DNA of 64,000 nucleotides. It comes from Shimia haliotis (GTDB lineage Bacteria > Pseudomonadota > Alphaproteobacteria > Rhodobacterales > Rhodobacteraceae). A program made the translations under genes and the position numbers. Shown here piece by piece: positions 51,304 through 59,123 of the stretch (its first letter is position 1; each line of letters starts with the position of its first letter). The stretch spans positions 62,001 through 126,000 of the forward strand of contig NZ_FOSZ01000002.1 of assembly GCF_900114415.1 (NCBI RefSeq), read 5' to 3'. The notes beneath the pieces were generated by a model. It was not told the origin of the DNA, searched no databases, and was given only the letters and a program-made list of their open reading frames with translations.

Positions 51304-51535
51304 GGCGGTCCTCATCGAGTTGATGAGGGCAACTTGCCAAACCCTTGGGTTGGAGGTCGTGGCACGAATGGTCGGTGGCAGAAATTAATTTTTGTTGGAA
51401 AATCAATGCCCGATAAATTTTCGGTCGGAGCTCCAACTCAACACCAACCAATCACCGACCAAGCTCCGACCGAACACCGACCGAAGGGAGCTACACAATG
51501 AGCGACAAAATCGAATCACGATGAGCGCCGGACAC
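51304..51535. promoter_or_regulatory. Early-operon control region with 13-bp inverted repeat and CCGACC repeats
   Basis: A 13-bp perfect inverted repeat, T+CGGTCGGAGCT at 51420-51432 and AGCTCCGACCGAA at 51462-51474, flanks CACCGACC-type repeats. Tiny plus-strand frames exist here (from 51406 and 51498), but none is convincing. It lies upstream of the AlpA-like gene and could bind a repressor. Confidence 0.55.
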
Positions 51536-51559
51536 AAAAAAGCCCGCGTGAAGCGGGCC
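51536..51559 (-). terminator. Intrinsic terminator for the 51.6-52.3 kb gene
   Basis: Minus strand: GCCCGC, loop TTCAC, GCGGGC, then six T. The 6-bp GC stem and T-run are typical. It lies 22 bp after the stop of the divergent gene. Confidence 0.85.
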
Positions 51560-51580
51560 TGTTCAGCGTGAAGTTCGGCA

Positions 51581-52276
51581 TCAGGGGCCGACGCGCATCG
51601 TCACCACCAAGGTGGGTTCGAGCATGTAATACCCCCGGCGCTTTGCGACGGGATGCACGATGTCGCGCCACCCCTTCCGGCTGGAAAACAAATAGCTGAG
51701 TTTCAAGGAGGCCGACCCTGCCGCCGCCAAGATTTGAACACCGCGCTGCTCCGGGTCACCCGTGATGGCGCAGATGAACAAATAGTTCAAAGCGCGCGCC
51801 TGCATGTCTGTAAAGAGATAGTGCTGCCCATTCAGATCAAACGACAAAAACCGATCATAATCATTGGCATGAGGGGCGCCAGCGGCCATGATTGTTGCCT
51901 CGAAATGCTCGCGCTCAGCGGCGCGGACAAGCAGCGCATCGCGATAGACCACCCAATCCACAGCGCCCTCAGACGTCGTCACGTTTCCACCGTTTTGCAC
52001 AAAGGACGAGACAGAACAGGCTTTCTTGCGCAGTACCCGCATCGCGTCACGCCGCTCCAGATCCACTACCCCCTCGAAGTCAGGGTTGCACCGACCTGGG
52101 CGGTCTTTTCGATCGGCAACTACGAAGGAGCCGTAGACGCGGACCGACAGAGTCAGCTGACCCATCTCCACGACATAGCCCAGCTCAGACTCAGAGATGC
52201 CCCAGTCCGCCAAGACCTCCTGTAGGGTGAAATAGTCTCGTGGAATCAACACTGGCAGCACCCCCTTCTTGTTCAT
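51581..52276 (-). CDS. Hypothetical prophage protein divergent from the repressor
   Basis: 231 aa. The start (IPRDYFTLQEVLADWGISES) resembles a small helix-turn-helix of the kind used in regulatory or replication proteins; the rest is mixed with DRFLSFDLNGQHYLFTDMQA. Its own terminator and its position back-to-back with the repressor suggest control by the same operators. Function unknown. Confidence 0.65.
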   Translation of the reverse strand: MNKKGVLPVLIPRDYFTLQEVLADWGISESELGYVVEMGQLTLSVRVYGSFVVADRKDRPGRCNPDFEGVVDLERRDAMRVLRKKACSVSSFVQNGGNVTTSEGAVDWVVYRDALLVRAAEREHFEATIMAAGAPHANDYDRFLSFDLNGQHYLFTDMQARALNYLFICAITGDPEQRGVQILAAAGSASLKLSYLFSSRKGWRDIVHPVAKRRGYYMLEPTLVVTMRVGP

Positions 52277-52355
52277 GTATTGTTCTTATCTATTTGACTG
52301 TCCATTTTCAACAGAATAGATATCCCACTTAGTCCACAACTTACTGGGGATAACC
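52277..52355. promoter_or_regulatory. Divergent promoter/operator region of the repressor
   Basis: An 8-bp perfect inverted repeat (TATCTATT at 52287-52294, AATAGATA at 52315-52322) lies in the middle. Plus-strand TTGACT (52294-52299) with 17 bp to TAGATA, and minus-strand TTGAAA with 17 bp to TAAGAA, are the likely pair of promoters; both -10s are weak. Confidence 0.6.
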
Positions 52356-53030
52356 ATGATCGTCACGAACATCGCACAGCGACTGAAGGCTCGCGCGTTT
52401 CAGCTCGACATGACGCCTGCAGCGGTGGCCGAGGCCTCAGGCCTGAACCGTTCCTTCATCTACGACATTATCCGCGGCAAGTCTGTGCGGCCGAGCCGTG
52501 CCAAGCTGCAGAAGGTCGCAGAGGTCTTGAAGGTCGATGTTGACTGGCTGATCGACGGTGATGGAACGATCGAGGGTGAAGCCCCCAAAATCTATTCTCC
52601 AGACACGACCTTCGTCGGCATTTCTGGCGTCAAGGCGAAGGCCTCAGCGGGTGGCGGCACAATCGTGCATGGCGAGGATGAGCAAGCCAGCAAGCTTTAT
52701 CATTTCCGGCTGTCCTGGATTGAAGATGAGTTGGAGGCCAATCCGAAAAATCTTAGGATCCTCCGTGTCACTGGGGACAGCATGGTGCCCACATTGAATG
52801 ATGGGGATACGATCCTGGTCGATATGGGGCGCAAGTCGCCCTATCCGCCAGGGCTTTTCGTCTTGCATGACGGCATGGGGCTGATGGCCAAGCGGATCGA
52901 GCACATTCCGTCCAGCGACCCACCGCGCATTCGTGTCACCTCCGACAACCCTAACTACTCGCCCTATGAATGCCTTCTCGACGAGGTCAATATCATTGGC
53001 CGGATTCGGTGGTACGGCCGTCGGGTCTGA
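52356..53030 (+). CDS. CI-like phage repressor (XRE plus S24 peptidase)
   Basis: 224 aa. N-terminal HTH with PAAVAEASGLNRSFIYDIIR (about 21-40). Linker with likely self-cleavage pair Ala98-Gly99 (KASAGGGT). S24 peptidase domain with nucleophile Ser142 (VTGDSMVPTL) and Lys179 (GLMAKRIEH). Such repressors keep lysogeny and cut themselves when RecA is activated by DNA damage, so SOS induction is expected. Confidence 0.92.
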   Translation: MIVTNIAQRLKARAFQLDMTPAAVAEASGLNRSFIYDIIRGKSVRPSRAKLQKVAEVLKVDVDWLIDGDGTIEGEAPKIYSPDTTFVGISGVKAKASAGGGTIVHGEDEQASKLYHFRLSWIEDELEANPKNLRILRVTGDSMVPTLNDGDTILVDMGRKSPYPPGLFVLHDGMGLMAKRIEHIPSSDPPRIRVTSDNPNYSPYECLLDEVNIIGRIRWYGRRV

Positions 53031-53039
53031 TTCAGCTTG

Positions 53040-53069
53040 CCGACATGAGGCGCCACAAACCGACATAAG
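53040..53069 (+). promoter_or_regulatory. CCGACATRAG direct repeats before the integration module
   Basis: Copies at 53040-53049 and 53060-53069 are exactly 20 bp apart, i.e. about two helical turns, and a weaker CGACAAGACA copy follows. Possible operator or recombinase accessory site. Confidence 0.4.
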
Positions 53070-53111
53070 ACGACAAGACATTGTTTTTGCTTGAATAAGT
53101 GAACACAGGAC

Positions 53112-53142
53112 GGTTCTCTCAGCGTACAAATCTGAGAGAACC
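53112..53142 (+). promoter_or_regulatory. 11-bp hairpin covering the ribosome site of the integration module
   Basis: GGTTCTCTCAG and CTGAGAGAACC pair perfectly with a 9-nt loop. The right arm contains the GAGAGAA ribosome site, 5-6 nt before ATG 53147, so folding could block translation; as DNA it is also a good operator. Confidence 0.6.
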
Positions 53143-53146
53143 CAAA

Positions 53147-53374
53147 ATGTACGACGATATCTTCGCGCCGCTGGCAGCGGCCAATTCCTTGCATCCCACG
53201 AAAATGACACCACGCGAGCGGCGTGCTGAACTGTGCAAGATCCTTGCTATTGGATATTTGCGGCTGCGCGCGCGGAAAATTGGCCAACATACTGAAAATA
53301 ATAGAGAAAGTTCTCTACACTTTTTAGGCGCGCGGAGCGTTCATGCGGAACCAACTCACAAGGAGGTCCCATGA
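53147..53374 (+). CDS. Small hypothetical protein of the integration module
   Basis: 75 aa from ATG at 53147 (GAGAGAA upstream). MYDDIFAPLAAANSLHPTKM, then TPRERRAELCKILAIGYLRL and RARK. Basic. Small proteins of this type precede DUF2924 and serine recombinase genes in many Rhodobacterales islands. Coupled to DUF2924 by ATGA. Confidence 0.65.
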   Translation: MYDDIFAPLAAANSLHPTKMTPRERRAELCKILAIGYLRLRARKIGQHTENNRESSLHFLGARSVHAEPTHKEVP

Positions 53375-53823
53375 CCAAAGAAGATCCCGTGTACGCCCGC
53401 GTCGCCGCCCTCAAAATCAAGACGCCCACCGAACTGCGCGAAATTTGGCGCGACCTTATGGGAACGGAGCCACCGCCCTTCACCCGGCGCTACCTGGAAA
53501 CGCGTCTGAGCTATCGCATCCAGGAACTCGCTTATGGCGGCCTGAAACCAGAGACCCGAAAACGGCTCGAAGAATTGGCCGAGAAATGGGACGGCGACAA
53601 TTCCGCCAAAAGGCGCATTCGTCACGACCTCAAGCCCATCGCAGGCACCCGCCTGATCCGTGAATGGCAGGGGGAGGAATACGTCGTGACCGTCACCTCC
53701 GATGGCTACGAATGGCAAGGCCGCCCATATCAATCCCTATCCGCCATTGCACGGGCCATCACCGGCACACGCTGGAACGGCCCCGTGTTTTTTGGCCTCA
53801 ACAATTACAGGAAGCGCAAATGA
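53371..53823 (+). CDS. DUF2924 protein
   Basis: 150 aa, AAGGAGGTCCC upstream. It has ELREIWRDLMGTEPPPFTRR and RLSYRIQELAYGGLKPETRK, then GTRLIREWQGEEYVVTVTSD and SLSAIARAITGTRWNGPVF, all typical of DUF2924, which nearly always neighbours a serine recombinase. It may be a directionality or DNA-binding partner. Coupled to the recombinase by ATGA. Confidence 0.9.
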   Translation: MTKEDPVYARVAALKIKTPTELREIWRDLMGTEPPPFTRRYLETRLSYRIQELAYGGLKPETRKRLEELAEKWDGDNSAKRRIRHDLKPIAGTRLIREWQGEEYVVTVTSDGYEWQGRPYQSLSAIARAITGTRWNGPVFFGLNNYRKRK

Positions 53824-55136
53824 CAAAACCAGCACCAAGAAAGATGCGCTGCGCGGTCTATACGCGCAAATCCAGCGAGGAAGGCCTCGAGCAAGAGTTC
53901 AACTCGCTTCACGCCCAACGCGAAGCCTGTGAGGCCTACATTGCCAGTCAGCGCTCGGAGGGCTGGGTCGCCCTTCGTGAACACTATGACGACGGCGGCA
54001 TCTCGGGCGGCACATTGGAGCGGCCCGGGCTAAAACAACTGCTGGCGGATATCGAGGACGGGTTGGTTGATGTGGTCGTGGTTTACAAGATTGACCGCCT
54101 CTCGCGCTCACTGATGGATTTTTCCAAACTGGTAGAGGCCTTCGAACGAAATAACGTGACCTTCGTCTCCGTGACGCAATCGTTCAATACCACGTCCTCG
54201 ATGGGCAGATTGACACTGAACATCCTTCTGTCCTTTGCTCAGTTTGAGCGCGAAGTCACCGCCGAGCGCATCCGAGACAAGGTCGCGGCTTCGAAGAAAA
54301 AAGGCATGTGGATGGGCGGCGTCCCACCATATGGCTACGTTTGTATCAACCGCCGGCTTGAGATCAACAACGCCCAAGCAGCAGATGTACGGTGGCTCTT
54401 TGAGCGGTTCGTTAACTTGGGGTCGGCCTTACTAGTCGCGAAGGAAGCGGCCAAGCGCGGCCTAACGACCCCCAGGGGCAAGCCCATGGACAACAAATAC
54501 CTTTATCGTATCCTCCGCAACCCGATCTATATCGGCAAGATTGTGCACAAGGACGAGACCTATCCCGGCCTGCACAAACCCATCATCGACATGGAAACCT
54601 GGGAAAAGGCCCGCGCGATTAATAGTGAAAACCCACGGACGCGCGCCGCCAGCACGCGCAAGCAGACCCCTGCATTGCTGTCTGGCCTCATACGCGGGCC
54701 TGATGGCGCGATGTTTTCGCCGACCCACACCCGCAAGCGCAACCGCCTTTACCGTTACTATGTCAGCCAGACGATCTTGAAGCACGGTGCTGGCAGCTGT
54801 CCGGTGGGGCGCATCCCCGCCGGTGAAATCGAGGCCAACGTCACCGCGCAGTTGCGTGCAGTGTTCCGTCAACCTGAAATCGTGGCCGAGTCGTGGCGCA
54901 ACGCTGCAGACGACAAGCGGGCCTGCAGCGAGCAGGACATCCACGCTGCGCTCAAAAGCCTTGACCCGCTGTGGGGCGAACTCTTCCCGGCCGAACAAGC
55001 GCGCATTGCCTCGATCCTGATCGATCACATCGACGTCTCCGAGACGGACATGAAGGTGCACCTGCGTGTCGACGGCCTTTGCCACCTCGCCCAGGACCTA
55101 AAATCCCGAACTCTCGACAGAAAGGACGCAGCATGA
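53820..55136 (+). CDS. Serine recombinase (integrase)
   Basis: 438 aa. Catalytic domain with Ser18 (VYTRKSSEEG), VVVYKIDRLSRSLMDF (Arg cluster) and ERDKVAASKKKGMW-like helix E region; the recombinase domain follows with GKPMDNKYLYRILRNPIYIG. A zinc-ribbon position is present, but with few Cys. Serine integrases insert phage DNA at specific att sites and need a directionality factor for excision. Probable driver of this prophage's integration. Confidence 0.9.
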   Translation: MTKPAPRKMRCAVYTRKSSEEGLEQEFNSLHAQREACEAYIASQRSEGWVALREHYDDGGISGGTLERPGLKQLLADIEDGLVDVVVVYKIDRLSRSLMDFSKLVEAFERNNVTFVSVTQSFNTTSSMGRLTLNILLSFAQFEREVTAERIRDKVAASKKKGMWMGGVPPYGYVCINRRLEINNAQAADVRWLFERFVNLGSALLVAKEAAKRGLTTPRGKPMDNKYLYRILRNPIYIGKIVHKDETYPGLHKPIIDMETWEKARAINSENPRTRAASTRKQTPALLSGLIRGPDGAMFSPTHTRKRNRLYRYYVSQTILKHGAGSCPVGRIPAGEIEANVTAQLRAVFRQPEIVAESWRNAADDKRACSEQDIHAALKSLDPLWGELFPAEQARIASILIDHIDVSETDMKVHLRVDGLCHLAQDLKSRTLDRKDAA

Positions 55137-55528
55137 CGGGGAAATCCTCCGCACCCGACACCATCACACTGACCATTCCCTTCAAACTCAAGCGACGCGG
55201 CGGACGCAAAGAGATGGTCTTGCCAGATTTTGCCACGCCACCGCCTAAACTGGATAACGCGCTTATAAAATCACTGGCGAGGGCGCATCGTTGGAAACGG
55301 CTTGTTGACGAAGGGCATTTTGCGTCGATCAAAGACCTGGCTGAGCACGAAAAAATTCCAGCCTCCTACATGATCCGCACCATGCGGCTAACAACTCTGG
55401 CGCCTGACATCGTCGAGGCGATCCTGAAAGGACGGAACCCCAACAAAACCCTTCGTGAGTTGCTCGATCCCTTCACGCCGATGTGGGCCGAGCAACGCTG
55501 GGAGCTTGGCTACCACGATATGCCATGA
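55133..55528 (+). CDS. Recombinase-associated hypothetical protein
   Basis: 131 aa, coupled to the recombinase by ATGA. Basic start (LTIPFKLKRRGGRKEMVLPD), then a helical half with KRLVDEGHFASIKDLAEHEK, IPASYMIRTMRLTTLAPDIV and a HTH-like part. Its steady position after serine recombinases suggests a role as recombination directionality or accessory DNA-binding factor. Confidence 0.65.
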   Translation: MTGKSSAPDTITLTIPFKLKRRGGRKEMVLPDFATPPPKLDNALIKSLARAHRWKRLVDEGHFASIKDLAEHEKIPASYMIRTMRLTTLAPDIVEAILKGRNPNKTLRELLDPFTPMWAEQRWELGYHDMP

Positions 55529-55600
55529 ACGCGGCCGTCCGCGTGGACGTGGGCCAACCGATGCCGTTCGGCGCGAACCATTGATGAGTGGCGTGCTCAA
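55529..55600. other. Short spacer after the integration module
   Basis: No gene seen. It leads into the palindrome at 55601. Confidence 0.4.
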
Positions 55601-55648
55601 GACAATGTCCGCATAAAATGCGGAGATTGTCGCCGGTATTCTCCGCAT
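55601..55648. repeat. Near-perfect 31-bp palindrome and third CCGCAT arm (att or operator candidate)
   Basis: GACAATGTCCGCAT-AAA-ATGCGGAGATTGTC has 13 of 14 arm pairs matching. A further TCTCCGCAT at 55640-55648 pairs with ATGCGGAGA. About 70 bp beyond the recombinase-associated gene, so a crossover site, directionality site or repressor site is possible. Confidence 0.6.
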
Positions 55649-55763
55649 GTGCCCCAACGGTCCCGCATAGGCAAAAGCGTTATTCCTGCTCACTTTCTTG
55701 AAAATATGGGATATTTATGAACTATTATGAGGTATTCCGATATAAGGTGAAGAAGGCAACTTT

Positions 55764-56030
55764 ATGGCTCGTCTGACCATCTCTTTGCCAGACCAGATGA
55801 ACGACTGGGTTGAAGCACAAGTTACCGCTGGTCGTTATGGGAGCGTAAGCGAATACTTTCGCGACCTTGTTCGATGCGACCAAGAACGGCGTGATACAGC
55901 CATCGATGAACTTTGCGTAATGCTTGAACGCGCGGAAGCGAGCGGAGTTAGCAAGCGCTCAGTAAGTGAAATCTTAGAAGCAGCCCGTGAAGAGGCTCGG
56001 CGGAAGGGCCTGCTGAGTGGCGAGAATTGA
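55764..56030 (+). CDS. parD: ParD-type antitoxin
   Basis: 88 aa. MARLTISLPDQMNDWVEAQV followed by TAGRYGSVSEYFRDLVRCDQ is the ribbon-helix-helix ParD pattern. An AT-rich promoter region lies upstream. The usual partner ParE follows only as a fragment, so the antitoxin is orphaned. It probably belongs to the chromosome beyond the prophage end. Confidence 0.88.
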   Translation: MARLTISLPDQMNDWVEAQVTAGRYGSVSEYFRDLVRCDQERRDTAIDELCVMLERAEASGVSKRSVSEILEAAREEARRKGLLSGEN

Positions 56031-56121
56031 ACTTTCGGTTGAAGGCAAATTCCCCCTGATTGAAATTTTTATGACAGCTTTGCCTTCTGCAAATCATGGC
56101 AGGCCATCAGGTCCGTACTAA
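56017..56121 (+). pseudogene. Truncated ParE-type toxin remnant
   Basis: GTG at 56017 overlaps the parD end by 14 bp. The 34-residue frame VARIELSVEGKFPLIEIFMT still matches the ParE start (LSxEAxxDLxEI) but stops at 56119, whereas ParE toxins are about 95-100 aa. The rest of the gene is missing. Confidence 0.55.
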
Positions 56122-56209
56122 AAGTCCTGACTGGCAGCAGCATCGTCGCCAGCCGTTGCCTTCTGTACCGCAACTGCGCGAACTCGGCGGATGACTTCGG
56201 CCTTGCCCC

Positions 56210-56470
56210 TTATGTCGCCGGCACGGCCAAACCCACAACCTGCACCGAAGCTGATGGAAACGCGGCGATGAGCTGCGCCACCGCATCCATAAGGACTTCC
56301 TCCAAACCGGGGCCATCACGTGTGAAACTGAGTGCGATCCTGTCTGGCCGACCGAGCCCAACAATCGTGTCATCTAGGCCCGCTTCAAACAAGGCGTCCA
56401 AGACCACAGCTTCTTCAAGCGCTTCATCGGGAAAATTGATCACAATCTCGAATTCAAACATCCGCTTCAT
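56210..56470 (-). CDS. Hypothetical protein, last gene of the zinc-ribbon operon
   Basis: 86 aa from ATG at 56470 (ATG 56461 possible). MKRMFEFEIVINFPDEALEE, then AVVLDALFEAGLDDTIVGLG and GPGLEEVLMDAVAQLIAAFP. A small alpha/beta protein with ferredoxin-like strand-helix-strand look. Small size and coupling to a zinc-ribbon antitoxin-like gene suggest a toxin-antitoxin-like unit, but the toxin is not obvious. Confidence 0.6.
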   Translation of the reverse strand: MKRMFEFEIVINFPDEALEEAVVLDALFEAGLDDTIVGLGRPDRIALSFTRDGPGLEEVLMDAVAQLIAAFPSASVQVVGLAVPAT

Positions 56471-56774
56471 CTTTCGGTGAGTGCGGCATTTCCGGAAGGG
56501 GTGTCGCAAGAGGCAGGTCAAAACCGGCAAGCTTGGCAAATCCTGCGGCGACATTGGCCGCAGCTTCTGGATCAACACCCATTTCTTCTATGAACTCGCG
56601 CTGAAGGCGCTCGGAAACCTCTGAGAAAAACGCAAACACACATGCGTCGTATTGTTCAAGGCTTCGAGGATTAGAGATCCGCTGCGCCAGTTCCGCCACT
56701 GAGATAGATTTCCCATACGGCGCGCAGACAGTTGTAAGGATTGTTCCAGCACCGCGGCGTGCTTTCCCCGGCAT
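56454..56774 (-). CDS. Hypothetical protein, middle gene of the zinc-ribbon operon
   Basis: 106 aa from ATG at 56774 (AGGAAATAGGCG upstream), 4 bp after the zinc-ribbon gene. MPGKARRGAGTILTTVCAPY, then SISVAELAQRISNPRSLEQY, a helical body with FFSEVSERLQREFIEEMGVD and an acidic end. It overlaps the next gene by 17 bp. No family recognised. Confidence 0.6.
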   Translation of the reverse strand: MPGKARRGAGTILTTVCAPYGKSISVAELAQRISNPRSLEQYDACVFAFFSEVSERLQREFIEEMGVDPEAAANVAAGFAKLAGFDLPLATPLPEMPHSPKDEADV

Positions 56775-56778
56775 GCGC

Positions 56779-57366
56779 CTATTTCCTATTTCGATCGATA
56801 ATCTGTCCTGCATCGAGCGCTTGGAAGGTAGGCTCATCAGCGGAAAAGGCCCGGCGCAGTTCGGCCCGTAATCGCTCAAGCGCCGCATCCGAAGTGGCCA
56901 TGTCATCACCGGAATGCACACCTTCGTCACACTCATCGCAGTACCATCCAGGCATCCCGATCATGGCCGATCGACCTCGGTACTCCAAGGTCATGTCGCG
57001 AACATCGTGCAGCATCTGCGCACCGCAGGACGGGCACGTTCGCTCTTTGAACAGGTCTGCGTCGTCGATCGCAACGGAAACTGTGCGGGCTCGAAATCTG
57101 GCAACAGCACTCTGCAATTCCTCACCCAATTCAGCACCTGCGCCCAACCCAGCAAAAAAGGCTTCACAATCAGAGGGGAGCAAATTCTTCGCTGAAGTCG
57201 TGCCCAGCCGTTTTGCCGCACGGACAGTCACGTCCAAAGCATCATCGATGAAAGCAGGGTCACCACAGGCCAAGGCGTCGGTCAAATACCCCAGGATCGC
57301 ATCACCGTTCTCCAGGAAATCCGCAGGATCGAAGGGTGACGTTGATGGTTTATCTTCAGCTTTCAT
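56779..57366 (-). CDS. Antidote-like/MqsA-like zinc-ribbon protein
   Basis: 195 aa from ATG at 57366 (GAGGG upstream). Residues about 12-50 (FDPADFLENGDAILGYLTDA) resemble the start of HI1420-type antidote proteins. The C-terminal part is a YgiT/MqsA-type zinc ribbon with a CxxC pair (RTCPSCGAQMLHDVRDM), then YRGRSAMIGMPGWYCDECDE with the second Cys pair and EGVHSGDDMA. In MqsA this domain binds zinc and contacts its toxin. The combination of the two is unusual. No standard toxin follows. Confidence 0.7.
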   Translation of the reverse strand: MKAEDKPSTSPFDPADFLENGDAILGYLTDALACGDPAFIDDALDVTVRAAKRLGTTSAKNLLPSDCEAFFAGLGAGAELGEELQSAVARFRARTVSVAIDDADLFKERTCPSCGAQMLHDVRDMTLEYRGRSAMIGMPGWYCDECDEGVHSGDDMATSDAALERLRAELRRAFSADEPTFQALDAGQIIDRNRK

Positions 57367-57809
57367 CGAATGGGCCCTCGTGCAACTCACCCCATCCTCA
57401 GAATGAACCGGGACGGATAAAATGCAAGTAATTTCATATGCTTATTGTGAATCGCGATAGCAAGTGCGCTACAACAATGTTCGATGCCAGCACCAGATTG
57501 CCATCGCGGCATTGCCAGCGAAAGGAACTACGATACGTCACAAAATCAATCATTTTCAATGCTTTAGCATGAATTTAGCGCGATTCTTGTGTTACCCGCT
57601 GCGGAGAATATCGGCCTATAGAGAGAGGATACGGCACCCCACAGCACGTGCGAGGTAAATACGGTGCCAGCTAAAGCCTTTGAATATAGGGAAAAAATTC
57701 GCGCCAGCTTACCTAGGAGAACGGTTTTTCTTTGGTAAGTGGCGGAGGGAATGGGTCTGACGTCGAACCTTCTCTACCCTGCAAGGCATTGAGAACGCTG
57801 AACGGTCTC
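57367..57809. other. Gap between the zinc-ribbon operon and mcrC
   Basis: No gene that I trust: only short frames without ribosome sites. The minus strand has AT-rich stretches suited to a promoter for the zinc-ribbon operon. Near 57738-57753 is CCCTCCGCCA-type sequence (minus strand), like the 3' end of a tRNA-Ser, but no cloverleaf could be formed. Confidence 0.45.
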
Positions 57810-59123
57810 TTACATCAAAAGCTCGGACACAGGCTCATCCCGTAGAAGTAGACTTCGTAGTCGGTCAAGAACGCTTCCTCCATTTGCCACATCAATGCTT
57901 GCGGTCTCTAGGATTGTCTCGTGACCGGTTATTCGGTGTCGAGCGTGAACCAGCTCTGTTGCACCCAGCCCCGGATGATGCGGATACAGAAGCGTAAGGC
58001 GCGGCGCGCGGTAAAGCTGCGCATAGGCCATCATCTGGTAGACATCGCCTTGTGTGACCCCCTGTTTTGGATCGTCAATCCGAGAGGAGATCCTCTTCCA
58101 CTTGGTGTCAATCACATGAGTTACGGTGCCAGCACGACGTATCAGGATGTCTGGCTTAGTCTGGAAAAGCCCTCGTTCGGTCGAATCTGCGGAAAGGCAG
58201 AACAGACGCCCGCCCTGAAGGGAAACCGTCAGGTCCGTCCCAGCTAGTGCCCGAGAAATCAGACGCCCGACATATTCCTCGAACAGTGTGTTCATCTCAA
58301 AAAGCAGTGCTGTTCCCTGACCCGCGCCACCAGTCGTCGTCTGATATCGGCCCTCCAGGAAGAGACGGGCCATGCTCAGAAGCTCCCGCCACCGGCGATT
58401 GGTGCGGTCAATCACCACGTCATCCCATCGCAATGCCAAGGGCGAAGTATCCGCGATGTCCGCATATATAAAAGCCAGTTCTCGCAGCCGCTGTTGATTT
58501 CCCGAACTCCGAGACATCCGGGAGAGGTGCAACACGGCGGCTTTCATGATCCGGTTCAACGACGTGTCTTCCGACAAGATATCAAATTGGCATGCGAGAC
58601 GGGACGGATTAACTACGTGTCGGGTAAACTGACGTGCTACGTCCAGCCTGCCGCGCAAGGCAGAAAGATCGTCCTCTTGCTCGACATAGCGGCGCGGCAT
58701 TCCTTTCCGGACGGCCTCAGTAAGTTTGTCACAAAAGACCCGGATCAGAATTTCAAGCAAGGTTTCTCGCTGCCACGCTAAATCTGTTATCGATCCGAGA
58801 TCGAGTTTCAAATTCAGAGCGACGGCAAGCATGTGGATCAGCCGCTTCCTAATCGCCGCATTCTGCTGTTCAACATTTCCTGTCCTCCCCACGTCAATCT
58901 TAGGCAGGATCTCGAGGCTACAATCCGCAGCGGCTAGAATTCCGACGACGCCTCTTGCGCGCAAAGCATGCCGTCCATGCTCGAGAACCCCGCTGCCACC
59001 CCTTCCCGCGAATGGAGAGCGCACAGCCAAAGCCGCAAGTTTATCCGCGTAGTGTGCAGGGATTTGCCCTTCACCATCACCGTAGGCGAGCTTCTCCCAT
59101 TCGCGAATGGTATAGGATTGCAT
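57810..59123 (-). CDS. mcrC: McrC: nuclease subunit of McrBC
   Basis: 437 aa from ATG at 59123, which shares one base with the mcrB stop (TGATG). The C-terminal PD-(D/E)XK nuclease has LFQTKPDILIRRAG (Asp) and VIDTKWKRI (DxK). The N-terminal two-thirds (REWEKLAYGDGEGQIPAHYA, ARGVVGILAAADCSLEILPK) match the McrC fold that activates McrB. With McrB it cuts DNA carrying modified cytosines. Confidence 0.92.
   Translation of the reverse strand: MQSYTIREWEKLAYGDGEGQIPAHYADKLAALAVRSPFAGRGGSGVLEHGRHALRARGVVGILAAADCSLEILPKIDVGRTGNVEQQNAAIRKRLIHMLAVALNLKLDLGSITDLAWQRETLLEILIRVFCDKLTEAVRKGMPRRYVEQEDDLSALRGRLDVARQFTRHVVNPSRLACQFDILSEDTSLNRIMKAAVLHLSRMSRSSGNQQRLRELAFIYADIADTSPLALRWDDVVIDRTNRRWRELLSMARLFLEGRYQTTTGGAGQGTALLFEMNTLFEEYVGRLISRALAGTDLTVSLQGGRLFCLSADSTERGLFQTKPDILIRRAGTVTHVIDTKWKRISSRIDDPKQGVTQGDVYQMMAYAQLYRAPRLTLLYPHHPGLGATELVHARHRITGHETILETASIDVANGGSVLDRLRSLLLRDEPVSELLM

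Noticed and set aside
57464-57658. Plus-strand 64-codon frame
   Set aside because: No ribosome site, Arg/His/Cys-rich random-looking composition and no neighbours on that strand.
57720-57775. tRNA-Ser-like 3' end (CTCCGCCA on the minus strand)
   Set aside because: The T-arm does not pair and no other tRNA arm can be formed; at most a short tRNA-like or att remnant.
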